A DNA stretch of 64,000 nucleotides from Planctomycetaceae bacterium (GTDB lineage: Bacteria > Planctomycetota > Planctomycetia > Pirellulales > Pirellulaceae): the NCBI GenBank assembly GCA_018660825.1, contig JABJJO010000084.1, positions 62,001 through 126,000 of the forward strand. Reading direction: 5' to 3'. A model generated the notes under the pieces. That model was not told the DNA's origin, ran no database searches, and saw only the letters and a list, made by a program, of their open reading frames with translations. This document shows positions 55,415 to 64,000 of the stretch, in pieces (position 1 is the stretch's first letter; the number at the start of each line of letters is the position of its first letter). The position numbers and the translations under genes were made by a program.

Positions 55415-57751
55415 ATGGTTGCGCTCGACTACATTGTCATTACTGTTTATTTCCTCATCCTCGTTGCCATTGGCCTGTTTTGCGCTCGCAAAAACAAAAA
55501 ACAGGAAGATTACTTTCTAGGGGGTCGCGGGTTCGGTAAACTATTGCAAACATTTGCCGCCTTCGGAGCAGGCACCGGCCCCCAAGACCCAATTAACTCG
55601 GGTAAAGCGACCTACACCAGTGGCATGAATGGCATGTGGGTTTCGATGTATTGGCTATTTGTTACGCCGTTCTATTGGATCACCGCCGTTTGGTATCGGC
55701 GGATGCGACATATCACTCTCGGGGATTGGTTTGTTGAGCGTTACGAATCCAAACCACTTGGTGGTGCCTATGCTATCTTTGGCATCACATTTTTTATGAT
55801 CTATGGATCGATGTTCTTTTCTGCCATCGCCAAAACAGCCGCTCCCATGATTGGCTCGAACGTCATGCTCTTCGGTACAGCGGTAGATCTGCAATATGTA
55901 CTTATTCCCGCTATCGGGATAATCGTATTAGTCTATGGCGTCATCGGTGGTCTAACAGCGGCTTATTTCACAGACCTCATCCAAGGAATCTGCATCATTG
56001 CATTAAGTTGTATGTTGATACCTTTGGGCCTTAATGCCCTTACTAATGACACAGCACTCAATCCAACAGGTGAGCAATCTGGTTTTGAAATCATGGCTGA
56101 TCAGTTACCTGATTCCTTTTTTGAGATCATCGGAGATAGCACTTCCGAATTTTCGCTCTTTTTTTTAGCGGCCATTGTAATGTCCAACTTAATCGGAGTC
56201 GTCGTTCAACCCCATTTCATCGCGACCGGTGGAGGTTCAGCTAAATCCGAGAATGATGCCCGTATCGGACTCGTCGTGGGTAACTTTCTCAAACGATTCT
56301 GTACACTTGGCTGGGTACTCACGGGGCTAATTGCAGCCACACTATACGCCGATGTCGGTCAATTGATCGAGAACCCTGACCAGACCTGGGGCTACGCCTC
56401 GATGCACTTGCTCGGACCTGGTTTCCGAGGATTGATGCTCGCCTGCTTGCTTGCCGCTCTGATGAGTAGTGTCGATGCCTACATGATTGTCGGCGCCGGA
56501 CTGATCGTGCGCAACCTATATGTTCCCTTTGTCAAACCCTCTGCCACAGATAAAGAATGCCTCCGAGTTGGACGCATTACAGGTATCCTCGTAGTCGCTG
56601 GATCCATCTTTTTCTCACTAGCAATTTATGACATGATCGCCCAACTCACGATCACTTTTTGGTTCCCACTCGTCTTTGCCGCTCCGTTTTGGATTGGCAT
56701 GTATTGGCGCCGCGCCTCGACACGAGCTGCTTGGATCACCGTCGCTTATTGCATCCTTGTTTTTGGCATGATTCCCTATCTAGCACCAATCATCGCTCCC
56801 GGCCTTAAAACCAACGAGACACTACTGGCACGCATTGATCAGTTGCATTATGAAATTGAGAATTCGACGAGTGACTACGATCGCGAAAAACTCGAAGAAC
56901 GTCTAGCTAAGCTTTCCGGCCTTAAAACCAACAAGACGCTATTGGCACGCACTGAAATGACACGTACTGTTTCGCAAGATATTGTTTCCAAATCAACGCT
57001 TCGTCGAGAGTACGCTAAGGCAATGACAACTTGGACAGCGCAATTCGACCGAGCTAACAATATTAACAAATCTGAACTTGAACTTCTCAAACCCCAGCAA
57101 ATCAGTGCTACTAAAATCGCTGTTCCCAGCAGCACTGGTGAAGAACTCGTCGAGTTGGAGGTTGGCGTGTCGCGAATCGAAACCTCTACGGAAAATGGGG
57201 GAGATGCGATATTTTTTAAATCCGTCGAGCCAAGCGACAGTTCCATCGCTCCAGAAGTTATCGGCGTAACGAAAATCAATGACTTCACCACTCGCTACAA
57301 ACTTGCCTACCCACAAGGTACTAAGTTCGAAGCGTCTGGCAACTTGAAACTAAATCTCGCCTTCTTCCTGCCGCTGGGAATCGACCTCGCCGCGCAAACA
57401 AATTCCACTCGCAACGCGCTCGAACTTGTGTCGAAAATAATCCTGCCGATTTTGGTGATGATCATAGCGAGTTGGATTACTAGCATTACTGGCAAATCCA
57501 ACTCACCCGAGGCCCTGGATCGCTTTTATGCAAAGATGAAAACACCCGTCGATCCAGATCCGGCGACCGATCTAGCCAAACTCGAGGCTGTCTATGGGGA
57601 ACCGAGCAACACGGAACGAGTCAAACTATTCCCCAACTCACAACTGGAAATTCAAAAGCCGACAACTGCCGATGTTGTCGGCTTTACGATTTCCGTGCTC
57701 GTTTGCTTTGCCATCGTTGGTTTGGCATTTGTCATGGCTGGAATCGCATAG
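55415..57751 (+). CDS. Sodium:solute symporter family protein with large insertion
   Basis: A 778-residue SSS-family transporter. The N-terminal helices and the loop ARKNKKQEDYFLGGRGFGKLL are typical, and the sodium-site region GTGPQDPINSG and AYFTDLIQGICII are seen. Substrate is not evident. Residues about 462-645 form a hydrophilic insertion between transmembrane helices: a charged helical part with an internal repeat, GLKTNETLLAR and GLKTNKTLLAR, 39 residues apart, and a beta-rich part. A long linker (EALDRFYAKMK) precedes the last helix. It follows comB by 47 bases and precedes panD by 193. Confidence 0.85.
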   Translation: MVALDYIVITVYFLILVAIGLFCARKNKKQEDYFLGGRGFGKLLQTFAAFGAGTGPQDPINSGKATYTSGMNGMWVSMYWLFVTPFYWITAVWYRRMRHITLGDWFVERYESKPLGGAYAIFGITFFMIYGSMFFSAIAKTAAPMIGSNVMLFGTAVDLQYVLIPAIGIIVLVYGVIGGLTAAYFTDLIQGICIIALSCMLIPLGLNALTNDTALNPTGEQSGFEIMADQLPDSFFEIIGDSTSEFSLFFLAAIVMSNLIGVVVQPHFIATGGGSAKSENDARIGLVVGNFLKRFCTLGWVLTGLIAATLYADVGQLIENPDQTWGYASMHLLGPGFRGLMLACLLAALMSSVDAYMIVGAGLIVRNLYVPFVKPSATDKECLRVGRITGILVVAGSIFFSLAIYDMIAQLTITFWFPLVFAAPFWIGMYWRRASTRAAWITVAYCILVFGMIPYLAPIIAPGLKTNETLLARIDQLHYEIENSTSDYDREKLEERLAKLSGLKTNKTLLARTEMTRTVSQDIVSKSTLRREYAKAMTTWTAQFDRANNINKSELELLKPQQISATKIAVPSSTGEELVELEVGVSRIETSTENGGDAIFFKSVEPSDSSIAPEVIGVTKINDFTTRYKLAYPQGTKFEASGNLKLNLAFFLPLGIDLAAQTNSTRNALELVSKIILPILVMIIASWITSITGKSNSPEALDRFYAKMKTPVDPDPATDLAKLEAVYGEPSNTERVKLFPNSQLEIQKPTTADVVGFTISVLVCFAIVGLAFVMAGIA
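56801..56956 (+). repeat. Direct repeat within the symporter gene
   Basis: GGCCTTAAAACCAAC begins at 56801 and again at 56918, 117 bases (39 codons) apart; the following bases are also similar with a few changes over about 38 bases. In protein terms GLKTN(E/K)TLLAR occurs twice in the insertion. It looks like an in-frame tandem duplication. Confidence 0.7.
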
Positions 57752-57944
57752 ACACCGATAAAGCAAAAAATGACACCAATTGGGGGGCCTCACCTCTACA
57801 AAACGGCTTCCCTGTAATATGATATGAAAGACAATTTATACTGCAATAAATAATTGCAACGTATTGCCTTTCCCACATATTCCTCGGTAAACGCGTCAGA
57901 TAAACAGGAGCCTTCACGGCAATCGAATAGCCTTGCGATACAAC

Positions 57945-58292
57945 ATGAAACGCACTTTTTTAAAAAGCAAAATCCACCGAGCAACAGTCACTCAAGCCGA
58001 GCTTGAGTATGATGGCTCGGTTTCGATCGACACGTCACTGCTAAAACTGGCTGATATTGAACCCTATGAACAAGTCGATATTTATAACATTAGTCGTGGC
58101 ACACGTTTGACGACGTATGCCATTGAAGCCCCTGCGGATTCTGGAGAGATTTGCATCAATGGAGCAGCGGCTCATCTGATGCAGCCAATGGATCTGGTGA
58201 TCATCTGTAGTTATGCTCAATTTGATGAATCTGAACCAGCCCCTAATCCAATTGTGATTAAAGTCGATGAACACAACGCACAACGAAATTGA
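57945..58292 (+). CDS. panD: Aspartate 1-decarboxylase proenzyme
   Basis: A 115-residue proenzyme that cleaves itself between Gly24 and Ser25 (EYDGSVSID) to make the pyruvoyl cofactor, then decarboxylates aspartate to beta-alanine for pantothenate. [46 protein letters not shown] are family signatures. The ATG at 57945 gives the standard start [11 protein letters not shown]. The upstream region has a small inverted repeat TGCAAT-AAATA-ATTGCA at 57842-57858. It is followed 31 bases later by the M24 peptidase gene. Confidence 0.94.
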   Translation: MKRTFLKSKIHRATVTQAELEYDGSVSIDTSLLKLADIEPYEQVDIYNISRGTRLTTYAIEAPADSGEICINGAAAHLMQPMDLVIICSYAQFDESEPAPNPIVIKVDEHNAQRN

Positions 58293-58323
58293 AATTGGTT
58301 ATTTCCCCCAAAAGGCACCTTAA

Positions 58324-59418
58324 ATGAGTCAAGCTGCACAGCGACGCAATAAACTACGATCTCAACTAAAGAAGCAGGGCCTCGATTCAATTTTGGTAAC
58401 TGACGTGCGCAACGTGAGTTACCTATCCGGATTCTCAGGTGATTCGAGCTACTTGTTCATCACCGCTAAAAACGCCATTATCATTTCGGACTTTCGTTAC
58501 ACGCAAGAAATCGCTGACGAATGCAGTGACATTGATTCGATAATCCGCCGTTCTACTGACTCGATGATTAAGGTCAGTGCCAAACTAATTCACAAATCCG
58601 GCGTAAACAATGTTGCCCTCGAGGGCGATTCACTGCCGCTGGCAATCGCAGAAAAAATGCACACGGAGATGCCTAAAGTCAATTTTGTCACGACCTCGGG
58701 CATTATCGAAAAACTTCGGGAGATCAAGAGCCGCAGTGAAGTTGCCTTGATTCGCAAAGCGGTATATGCCGCCCAAAGGGCTTTTGGGGTCATCACCAGT
58801 TCGCTCACCAAAGATCAGACAGAAAAAGAAATTGCTTTCAATCTCGAACATCAAATTCGCCAATTCGGCGGTCGCGGTACGAGCTTCGATCCAATCGTTG
58901 CTGTTGGTAGTCAAGCGGCACTACCGCATGCAACTCCTGGTAACCAAACTATCGCTGATGCCGATTTTGTATTGATCGACTGGGGTGCCGACTACGATTG
59001 TTATCTCAGCGATATCACACGTACAATGGTCACTGGCAAAGTGACTGCAAAATACCGCAAAGTGTACAATACGGTACTGCAAGCACAGCAACGGGCTATC
59101 AAACGAATCAAACCTGGAGCGATCATGAGTAAAATCGATGCCGCGGCACGGGGACATATCGCCAATGCCGGGTATGGGAAATATTTTGGACACAGCCTTG
59201 GTCACGGTATTGGAACATACATTCATGAGTCGCCGCGACTTGCAGAAAATCAGCACATTCCACTGCAACTCGGTATGGTTGTCACGGTTGAACCGGGGAT
59301 TTACTTACCCGGTTGGGGCGGTGTTAGAATTGAAGATGATGTCCTTGTTACCCGCAATGGACACGAAGTTTTGACGAATCTACCTAAGAAACTCGAAGAA
59401 TGCATTCTAGAAGTCTAA
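58324..59418 (+). CDS. M24-family aminopeptidase (Xaa-Pro peptidase type)
   Basis: A 364-residue cytoplasmic metallopeptidase. The N-terminal creatinase-like domain includes LVTDVRNVSYLSGFSGDSSYLFI; the catalytic pita-bread domain has FDPIVAVGSQAALPHATPG, DWGADYDCYLSDITRT (two metal Asp), GHSLGHGIGTYIHESP (metal His), VTVEPGIYLPGWGGVRIEDDV (metal Glu residues). It removes an N-terminal residue before proline, or dipeptide prolines, in peptide turnover. It lies downstream of panD and 199 bases before accB, with which the operon may be separate. Confidence 0.92.
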   Translation: MSQAAQRRNKLRSQLKKQGLDSILVTDVRNVSYLSGFSGDSSYLFITAKNAIIISDFRYTQEIADECSDIDSIIRRSTDSMIKVSAKLIHKSGVNNVALEGDSLPLAIAEKMHTEMPKVNFVTTSGIIEKLREIKSRSEVALIRKAVYAAQRAFGVITSSLTKDQTEKEIAFNLEHQIRQFGGRGTSFDPIVAVGSQAALPHATPGNQTIADADFVLIDWGADYDCYLSDITRTMVTGKVTAKYRKVYNTVLQAQQRAIKRIKPGAIMSKIDAAARGHIANAGYGKYFGHSLGHGIGTYIHESPRLAENQHIPLQLGMVVTVEPGIYLPGWGGVRIEDDVLVTRNGHEVLTNLPKKLEECILEV

Positions 59419-59617
59419 GCTAGTTTTTTGGCACGATTGGAAATATGATCTTGTCAAACCGTCAAAAACACCGATAAACAAGGGAACGAAACAAACTTTT
59501 ATTACTCAATTCTGTTACATCAGCACCTATTTTTACGTTTTTGCCCGTCGTTGGGGCTTAAAATGCAAGATTACCCGCATTCGTTTCAGAAACATTAAAT
59601 AAGAAAGAAAGCGTAGC

Positions 59618-60079
59618 ATGGCGAAATCCGGCAATGTTTTCGATATCGATCGTCTCCATCAGTACGTAGAGTTCATGAAGGAAAACGACATAACCGAGAT
59701 CGATTTAGAACAAAACGGCGAAAAAATCCGCTTATCTAGGTCTGGCGGCGTCATGCCTGTCGTTACCTCTGCGCCAGCGACCGTAGCCGCACCAACGGCC
59801 GCTACGGACAATGACAAAGCAGCGGAACCAGATCATATTGTGACAATTAATAGCCCCATGGTTGGCACCTTTTACTGCCGTCCCAATCCCGAATCGAAAC
59901 CTTATATCCAAGTAGGTGATATGGTTACGGCGGAATCGACGGTCTGCATCGTTGAGGCGATGAAAGTTTTCAATGAACTGCCTGCAGAAATTCGCGGGAA
60001 GATCGTGGCTGTACTCGTTGATGACCTAACTCCTGTCGACGTTGGCAAGCCGTTATTCAAAGTTGACACCAGCGCCTAA
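59618..60079 (+). CDS. accB: Biotin carboxyl carrier protein of acetyl-CoA carboxylase
   Basis: A 153-residue carrier with a helical N-terminal part, an Ala/Pro/Thr-rich linker and a biotinyl domain from about residue 75. The biotinylated Lys lies in CIVEAMKVFNEL. It carries carboxybiotin between AccC and the carboxyltransferase to make malonyl-CoA for fatty acid synthesis. AAGAAAG precedes the start. accC follows after 118 bases, the common accB-accC pair. Confidence 0.96.
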   Translation: MAKSGNVFDIDRLHQYVEFMKENDITEIDLEQNGEKIRLSRSGGVMPVVTSAPATVAAPTAATDNDKAAEPDHIVTINSPMVGTFYCRPNPESKPYIQVGDMVTAESTVCIVEAMKVFNELPAEIRGKIVAVLVDDLTPVDVGKPLFKVDTSA

Positions 60080-60197
60080 TTTTTGTCGCCGGTACTATAA
60101 TTCCGCAAGCCAACCGTCATAAATCAATTTAGCAGTTTGTGCCTACTCGGTAGGTGTACTCCATAAATCTATCTCTTACTTTTCGATCTCGACTTAT

Positions 60198-61544
60198 ATG
60201 TACAAACGTATCCTAATAGCAAACCGCGGCGAAATTGCTTTACGAATAATTCGCGCTTGTAAGGAAATGGGAATCGAAACCATCGCCATTTTCAGCGAAG
60301 GTGACCGAGGGGCTGCTTACTTAGACCTCGCCGATGAGGCCTATTGTGTCGGACCCGCTCGCTCTAACGAAAGTTATCTCAAAATCGATCGCGTTATCAG
60401 TGCCGCCGAAGTTGGTAACGCGGAAGCTATTCATCCCGGCTATGGGTTTTTAGCTGAAAACTCTCACTTCAATGACGTCTGCAGAAATTGCGAAATCGAC
60501 TTCATTGGTCCTTTACCAGATTCCATGGACCAACTCGGGGACAAAAACACAGCGCGCCGTATGGCGCGCGAAGCAAACGTTCCTGTTGTCCCTGGCAGTG
60601 CCGGATTGATAACCGACAGCGCCGAAGCAGCAAAGGTCGCCGACGAAATTGGCTATCCTGTGCTAATCAAAGCAACAGCTGGCGGTGGCGGTAAAGGAAT
60701 GCGAGTCGCCCAGAATGCCGACGACCTAGAGACCGCGATGAAACAAGCGGCTCAAGAAGCAGAGGCTGCCTTTGGGAATGCCGCTGTCTATCTAGAAAAA
60801 TACGTCGAAAACCCTCGGCACGTAGAAGTACAAGTCATCGCCGATCAACATGGCAACGTAGTGCACTTGTGGGAGCGAGATTGCAGCACCCAACGAAGAC
60901 ATCAGAAACTAATCGAAGAATCACCCGCGACAAATTTACCCGTGGAAATACGTACGGCCATTTGCGAAGCGGCAGTACGGATGATCGCCAATGCAAATTA
61001 CTCCAATGCGGGTACCGTTGAGTTTATTGTCGACAAAAACCATGATTTTTACTTCATCGAAGTCAACGCTCGCATCCAAGTTGAACATCCCGTCTCTGAA
61101 TTGGTGACGGGTGTGGACTTGATTAAAGAACAAATTCGAATCGCTGCTGGCGAACCACTCGCCTTTACCCAAGCAGATGTCGGGCAATGTCAAGGGCATG
61201 CGATTGAATGTCGCATCAATGCCGAAAACCCAGATCGTAACTTCCAACCGTGTCCTGGAACAATCGATCATCTCATTGTCCCAGGCGGTAAAGGTGTCCG
61301 CTGGGATTCGCATGTTCATGCGGGATACACGGTACCACCACATTATGATTCCATGATCGGCAAACTCTTAGTGCACCAACCAACCCGTACAGAAGCCATT
61401 GCTACAATGCTCCGTTGTTTGGATGAACTACAGGTCGGCGGTATTGCCACAACGGCGTCTTTCCATAAGAAAGTGTTGACGCACCCCGAATTTATCGCTG
61501 GCAATATCGATACCACCTTCGTTGAACGAAGGCTGCTAGACTAA
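60198..61544 (+). CDS. accC: Biotin carboxylase subunit of acetyl-CoA carboxylase
   Basis: A 448-residue enzyme that carboxylates biotin on AccB using ATP and bicarbonate. It has [32 protein letters not shown], the ATP-grasp glycine loop [31 protein letters not shown] and [16 protein letters not shown]. Standard length. It is the second gene of the accB-accC pair. PPi-PFK follows after 84 bases. Confidence 0.97.
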   Translation: MYKRILIANRGEIALRIIRACKEMGIETIAIFSEGDRGAAYLDLADEAYCVGPARSNESYLKIDRVISAAEVGNAEAIHPGYGFLAENSHFNDVCRNCEIDFIGPLPDSMDQLGDKNTARRMAREANVPVVPGSAGLITDSAEAAKVADEIGYPVLIKATAGGGGKGMRVAQNADDLETAMKQAAQEAEAAFGNAAVYLEKYVENPRHVEVQVIADQHGNVVHLWERDCSTQRRHQKLIEESPATNLPVEIRTAICEAAVRMIANANYSNAGTVEFIVDKNHDFYFIEVNARIQVEHPVSELVTGVDLIKEQIRIAAGEPLAFTQADVGQCQGHAIECRINAENPDRNFQPCPGTIDHLIVPGGKGVRWDSHVHAGYTVPPHYDSMIGKLLVHQPTRTEAIATMLRCLDELQVGGIATTASFHKKVLTHPEFIAGNIDTTFVERRLLD

Positions 61545-61628
61545 ACGTTATTAACGGTACTTGTGGTTGACGGCATAACACGAATGCAATCTGTCGGTCC
61601 CGCTTTCTTTTTTATTTGAGTTTTCTCC

Positions 61629-62939
61629 ATGACTACTGATACTTTATCCCGCCCTGAAAAAACAGACAATCCAATAAAACGAGTCGCTATCCTATTCGCA
61701 GGCGGCCCAGCACCAGCGGCTAATGCCGTCATTTCATCCGCTGCCATTTCGTTTCTTCGCAATGGCGCGGAAGTCATTGGCATCAAACACGGATATTCCG
61801 CTTTGATGGAATATGACGGTGAAACACCGTTAGTCGAAGGTCAAGATTACATTCGGCTTAATGAATCGTCGCTCGACCAAACCCGCGCCAAACCAGGAAT
61901 CATGATTGGTACCGCTCGTGCGAACCCCGGTAAATCAATTCAACAACCTTCCGATTTTCTAGATGCCGACAAGACCGCGGCACTGCAGCGCACTTACAAT
62001 GCCATGCGTAGCCTCGGCGTCGACGCGTTCATTTCCATTGGCGGCGACGACACACTTAAGACCGCTAACAAATTCCAACTGTTCCAAAAGCATCTTGGCG
62101 ATGGCCAAGTCACAATCCCTGTCGTCCACCTACCCAAAACCATCGACAATGACTACATGGGAATCGATTTTACCTTTGGATTTTTCACGGCCGTTGATTT
62201 TTTGGCAACGGAAATACGCAACTTGAACTGCGATGCTGCTGCGGGTCGAGCATATTTTCTCTGCGAAGCAATGGGACGCAGCGCAGGGTGGCTTGCTTAT
62301 GGAGCGGCGATGGCAGGCGAAGCAAGTCTGGTCATTAGTGTGGAAGATATTGTCGGCATCTATGCGACCGAAGAGACAATTATAAACGAAGTTACTGGCG
62401 AGTCCGAAACTCGCAAAATCATGGATATGCAAGTGCTTGTCCAACGCATGGTACGGACGATGGTAGCCAGAGAAGAGCAGGGTAAGGAGTTTGGCGTGAT
62501 CGTTGTAGCCGAAGGCTTGGCAGAATTCTTGCCGTATAGTTACCTGGAGGGAATCCCGCGGGATGACCACGGCCACATTGCCATTTCAGAAATCAGTCTG
62601 GGGAAAATTCTAACCGAATACCTGAGCACGGCTTACACCGAGGCAACTGGCAAGCACCGCAAGATCAATGCCTTGCAATTAGGCTATGAGTCACGCTGTT
62701 CACAACCTGTTGCGTTTGATATTATGCTCGGTAGTCAATTAGGCGTGGGTGCATATCGAGCGCTTGCCGAACAACAACTCAACGGCGTCATGGTCAGCAT
62801 CAGCGGCCAACTCGATTTAGAGTACGTATCATTTGAGCAACTCGTTGACCCCGACACGCTAGTCACCGTCGTTCGCTACATCGAAACAACCAGTGATTTC
62901 CACAAACTCGCGAGATTCCTCGAACCCTACATCGATTGA
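61629..62939 (+). CDS. pfp: Diphosphate-dependent phosphofructokinase
   Basis: A 436-residue enzyme interconverting fructose 6-phosphate and fructose 1,6-bisphosphate with pyrophosphate. ATP-dependent forms have GGDGS and PGTIDND; here the motifs are GGDDTLKTANK and PKTIDNDYMG, the Asp and Lys that mark PPi use. FAGGPAPAANAVI, CEAMGRSAGWLAYGAA and LGYESRCSQPVAFD (substrate contacts) are also seen. The PPi form makes glycolysis reversible at this step. Last plus-strand gene of the window; hisB converges 26 bases downstream. Confidence 0.93.
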   Translation: MTTDTLSRPEKTDNPIKRVAILFAGGPAPAANAVISSAAISFLRNGAEVIGIKHGYSALMEYDGETPLVEGQDYIRLNESSLDQTRAKPGIMIGTARANPGKSIQQPSDFLDADKTAALQRTYNAMRSLGVDAFISIGGDDTLKTANKFQLFQKHLGDGQVTIPVVHLPKTIDNDYMGIDFTFGFFTAVDFLATEIRNLNCDAAAGRAYFLCEAMGRSAGWLAYGAAMAGEASLVISVEDIVGIYATEETIINEVTGESETRKIMDMQVLVQRMVRTMVAREEQGKEFGVIVVAEGLAEFLPYSYLEGIPRDDHGHIAISEISLGKILTEYLSTAYTEATGKHRKINALQLGYESRCSQPVAFDIMLGSQLGVGAYRALAEQQLNGVMVSISGQLDLEYVSFEQLVDPDTLVTVVRYIETTSDFHKLARFLEPYID

Positions 62940-62965
62940 TATCGCAGCGTTAGGCAACACGTTCG

Positions 62966-63556
62966 TTACAACGTACCTTTGGTGGAGGGAACAACGCCTT
63001 GCATCCGTGAATCGGCTTCGACAGCTGCTCGAAATGCTCGAGCTGTGCCCTTAAAGATGCCTTCGCTGATATGATGGCTATTGCGACCATAATGCAAGTT
63101 GACATGGAAGTTACAGAGAGCATTAGCCGCAAAGGCTTGCCAGAAATCTTCAACCAACTCGCTATCAAATTCACCGATACGACTCGTTGGAAATTCAGCG
63201 TTGAATACCATTGCATAGCGACCACTGAGGTCGATAGCAATAGACACCAGCGTTTCTTCCATCGGCAACGTAAAGTGCCCGTAGCGACGAATCCCAGCTT
63301 TATCACCGAGGGCTTCTTTTACCGCTTGCCCTAAACAAATACCAATGTCTTCCACTGTGTGGTGTTGATCCACGTGCAAGTCACCGTTGGCGCGAACTTT
63401 CAAGTCCACCACGGCGTGGCGCGCAAACAAGTCGAGCATGTGATCTAGAAAGCCCACACCGGTTTCGATATCCGCCGTACCTGTGCCATCAAGATTTATT
63501 GATAGTTGAATGTCTGTTTCTGCTGTTTTACGTTCGATCTCAGCTGTACGCGTCAT
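62966..63556 (-). CDS. hisB: Imidazoleglycerol-phosphate dehydratase
   Basis: A 196-residue Mn-dependent enzyme of histidine synthesis: dehydration of imidazole glycerol phosphate. The metal-binding motifs are [40 protein letters not shown] and the repeat [23 protein letters not shown]. It is the monofunctional form without the histidinol-phosphatase domain. It starts nine bases after hisC, so the two are an operon. Confidence 0.96.
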   Translation of the reverse strand: MTRTAEIERKTAETDIQLSINLDGTGTADIETGVGFLDHMLDLFARHAVVDLKVRANGDLHVDQHHTVEDIGICLGQAVKEALGDKAGIRRYGHFTLPMEETLVSIAIDLSGRYAMVFNAEFPTSRIGEFDSELVEDFWQAFAANALCNFHVNLHYGRNSHHISEGIFKGTARAFRAAVEADSRMQGVVPSTKGTL

Positions 63557-63565
63557 CGTATTACC

Positions 63566-64000
63566 CTATCGTTTCTCTAAAAGACTGAGGCAGGCATCCA
63601 TTTGCTCGTCCGAGCCAACACTGATCCTTAACCCATCCTGCCATTTGGGATACTTCATATATCGGACCAAAATGCCGTTCTCTTTGAGATACTCGTAAAT
63701 CTGTTCTACGGGTTGTTCCGGATGGGTACACCAGACAAAATTTGCGTGCGAGGGTATTACGTCATATCCTAATTGTGCCAATTGTTCCTGCAAACGGCTC
63801 CGAGTCGCTCGAATCTTAGCAACATTTTCGGCTAGCCAATTCGCATCACATATCGCCGCTGTCGCCGCTGCTAATGCCAACGAATCACAATTATAGGAAT
63901 CCTTCACCTTCAGCATTTGAGTGATTACTTGTGGCTGTGCGACAGCAAAACCAAACCGTAAACCAGCGAGACCGTAAGATTTACTCAGAGTACGAGTAAC
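63566..64000 (-). CDS. hisC: Histidinol-phosphate aminotransferase, C-terminal part (runs off the window end)
   Basis: The minus frame is open from the window end to a stop at 63566, giving the last 144 residues of HisC. It transaminates imidazole acetol phosphate to histidinol phosphate with PLP. The PLP-lysine motif TLSKSYGLAGLRFG sits close to the window edge, followed by YNCDSLALAAATAA and LRISVGSDEQMDACLSLL at the C-terminus. hisB follows by nine bases. Confidence 0.94.
   Translation of the reverse strand, partial: VTRTLSKSYGLAGLRFGFAVAQPQVITQMLKVKDSYNCDSLALAAATAAICDANWLAENVAKIRATRSRLQEQLAQLGYDVIPSHANFVWCTHPEQPVEQIYEYLKENGILVRYMKYPKWQDGLRISVGSDEQMDACLSLLEKR

Noticed and set aside
57842-57858. 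Inverted repeat TGCAAT-AAATA-ATTGCA upstream of panD
   Set aside because: Only six AT-rich pairs and no T tail; noted in the panD entry but not called as terminator or operator.
1-64000. CRISPR arrays, transposases, integrases, phage genes, toxin-antitoxin pairs
   Set aside because: No regularly spaced repeats, terminal inverted repeats or such protein motifs were seen; the content is core metabolism, translation, respiration and envelope.

Overview
The window is a 64 kb stretch of ordinary bacterial chromosome, densely packed with genes on both strands. It most likely comes from a member of the Planctomycetota, perhaps Pirellulales. This is an inference from family content, not from a marker gene. 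The pointers are a DUF1080 protein, a fused SecD-SecF with extra N-terminal helices, a VWA protein with an N-terminal membrane anchor, a TPR protein ending in two RNA polymerase alpha-CTD modules, a PPi-type phosphofructokinase, a eukaryote/archaeal-type glycyl-tRNA synthetase, futalosine-pathway menaquinone genes, and many genes without a strong Shine-Dalgarno sequence. kdsA and several lipoproteins fit a diderm envelope. I see no phage, transposon, integrase, CRISPR array or plasmid gene.

Layout. 1-5.3 kb (minus): GT39 membrane glycosyltransferase, AsmA-like giant protein (coupled by a TGATG overlap) and the 5' part of dapF. 5.7-11.5 kb: an MFS transporter with an acidic Gly/Cys tail, tilS, and the RNA-decay pair rny-ymdB. 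11.5-17.2 kb: a lipoprotein, a DUF2752 membrane protein, a VWA protein, an alpha/beta-hydrolase-like secreted protein without the usual nucleophile, and a LysM protein. 17.2-24.2 kb (minus): secDF fusion, yajC, tgt, the TPR/double alpha-CTD protein and tRNA-Thr(CGU). 24.2-34.3 kb: a candidate structured RNA, a diacylglycerol-kinase-family protein, a lipoprotein with a transglutaminase-like core, kdsA, a GH10-like pseudoenzyme, a DUF1080 protein, purC and an FHA-GAF-SpoIIE phosphatase.

34.4-43 kb: tRNA-Gln(CUG) with promoter and terminator, glyS, a cytochrome b/diheme cytochrome c fusion with its Rieske protein, then nrnA, ribF, nnrD and larB, a group handling nucleotide-type cofactors. 43.2-50.9 kb (mostly plus): GT4 glycosyltransferase, argG, a lipoprotein (minus), pyrB, a dihydroorotase homologue lacking its metal ligands, a NYN-domain nuclease and mqnE. 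50.9-54.5 kb (minus): HEAT-repeat lipoprotein and the late menaquinone genes ubiA-type, ubiX and menG/ubiE. 54.6-64 kb: comB, a sodium:solute symporter with a large insertion, panD, an M24 peptidase, accB, accC and PPi-PFK, then hisB and the 3' part of hisC on the minus strand.

The most notable items are the pyrB/non-catalytic pyrC' pair, the TPR/tandem alpha-CTD protein next to tRNA-Thr, a candidate minus-strand structured RNA at 24.4 kb, and several proteins that keep a recognisable enzyme fold but lack catalytic residues.
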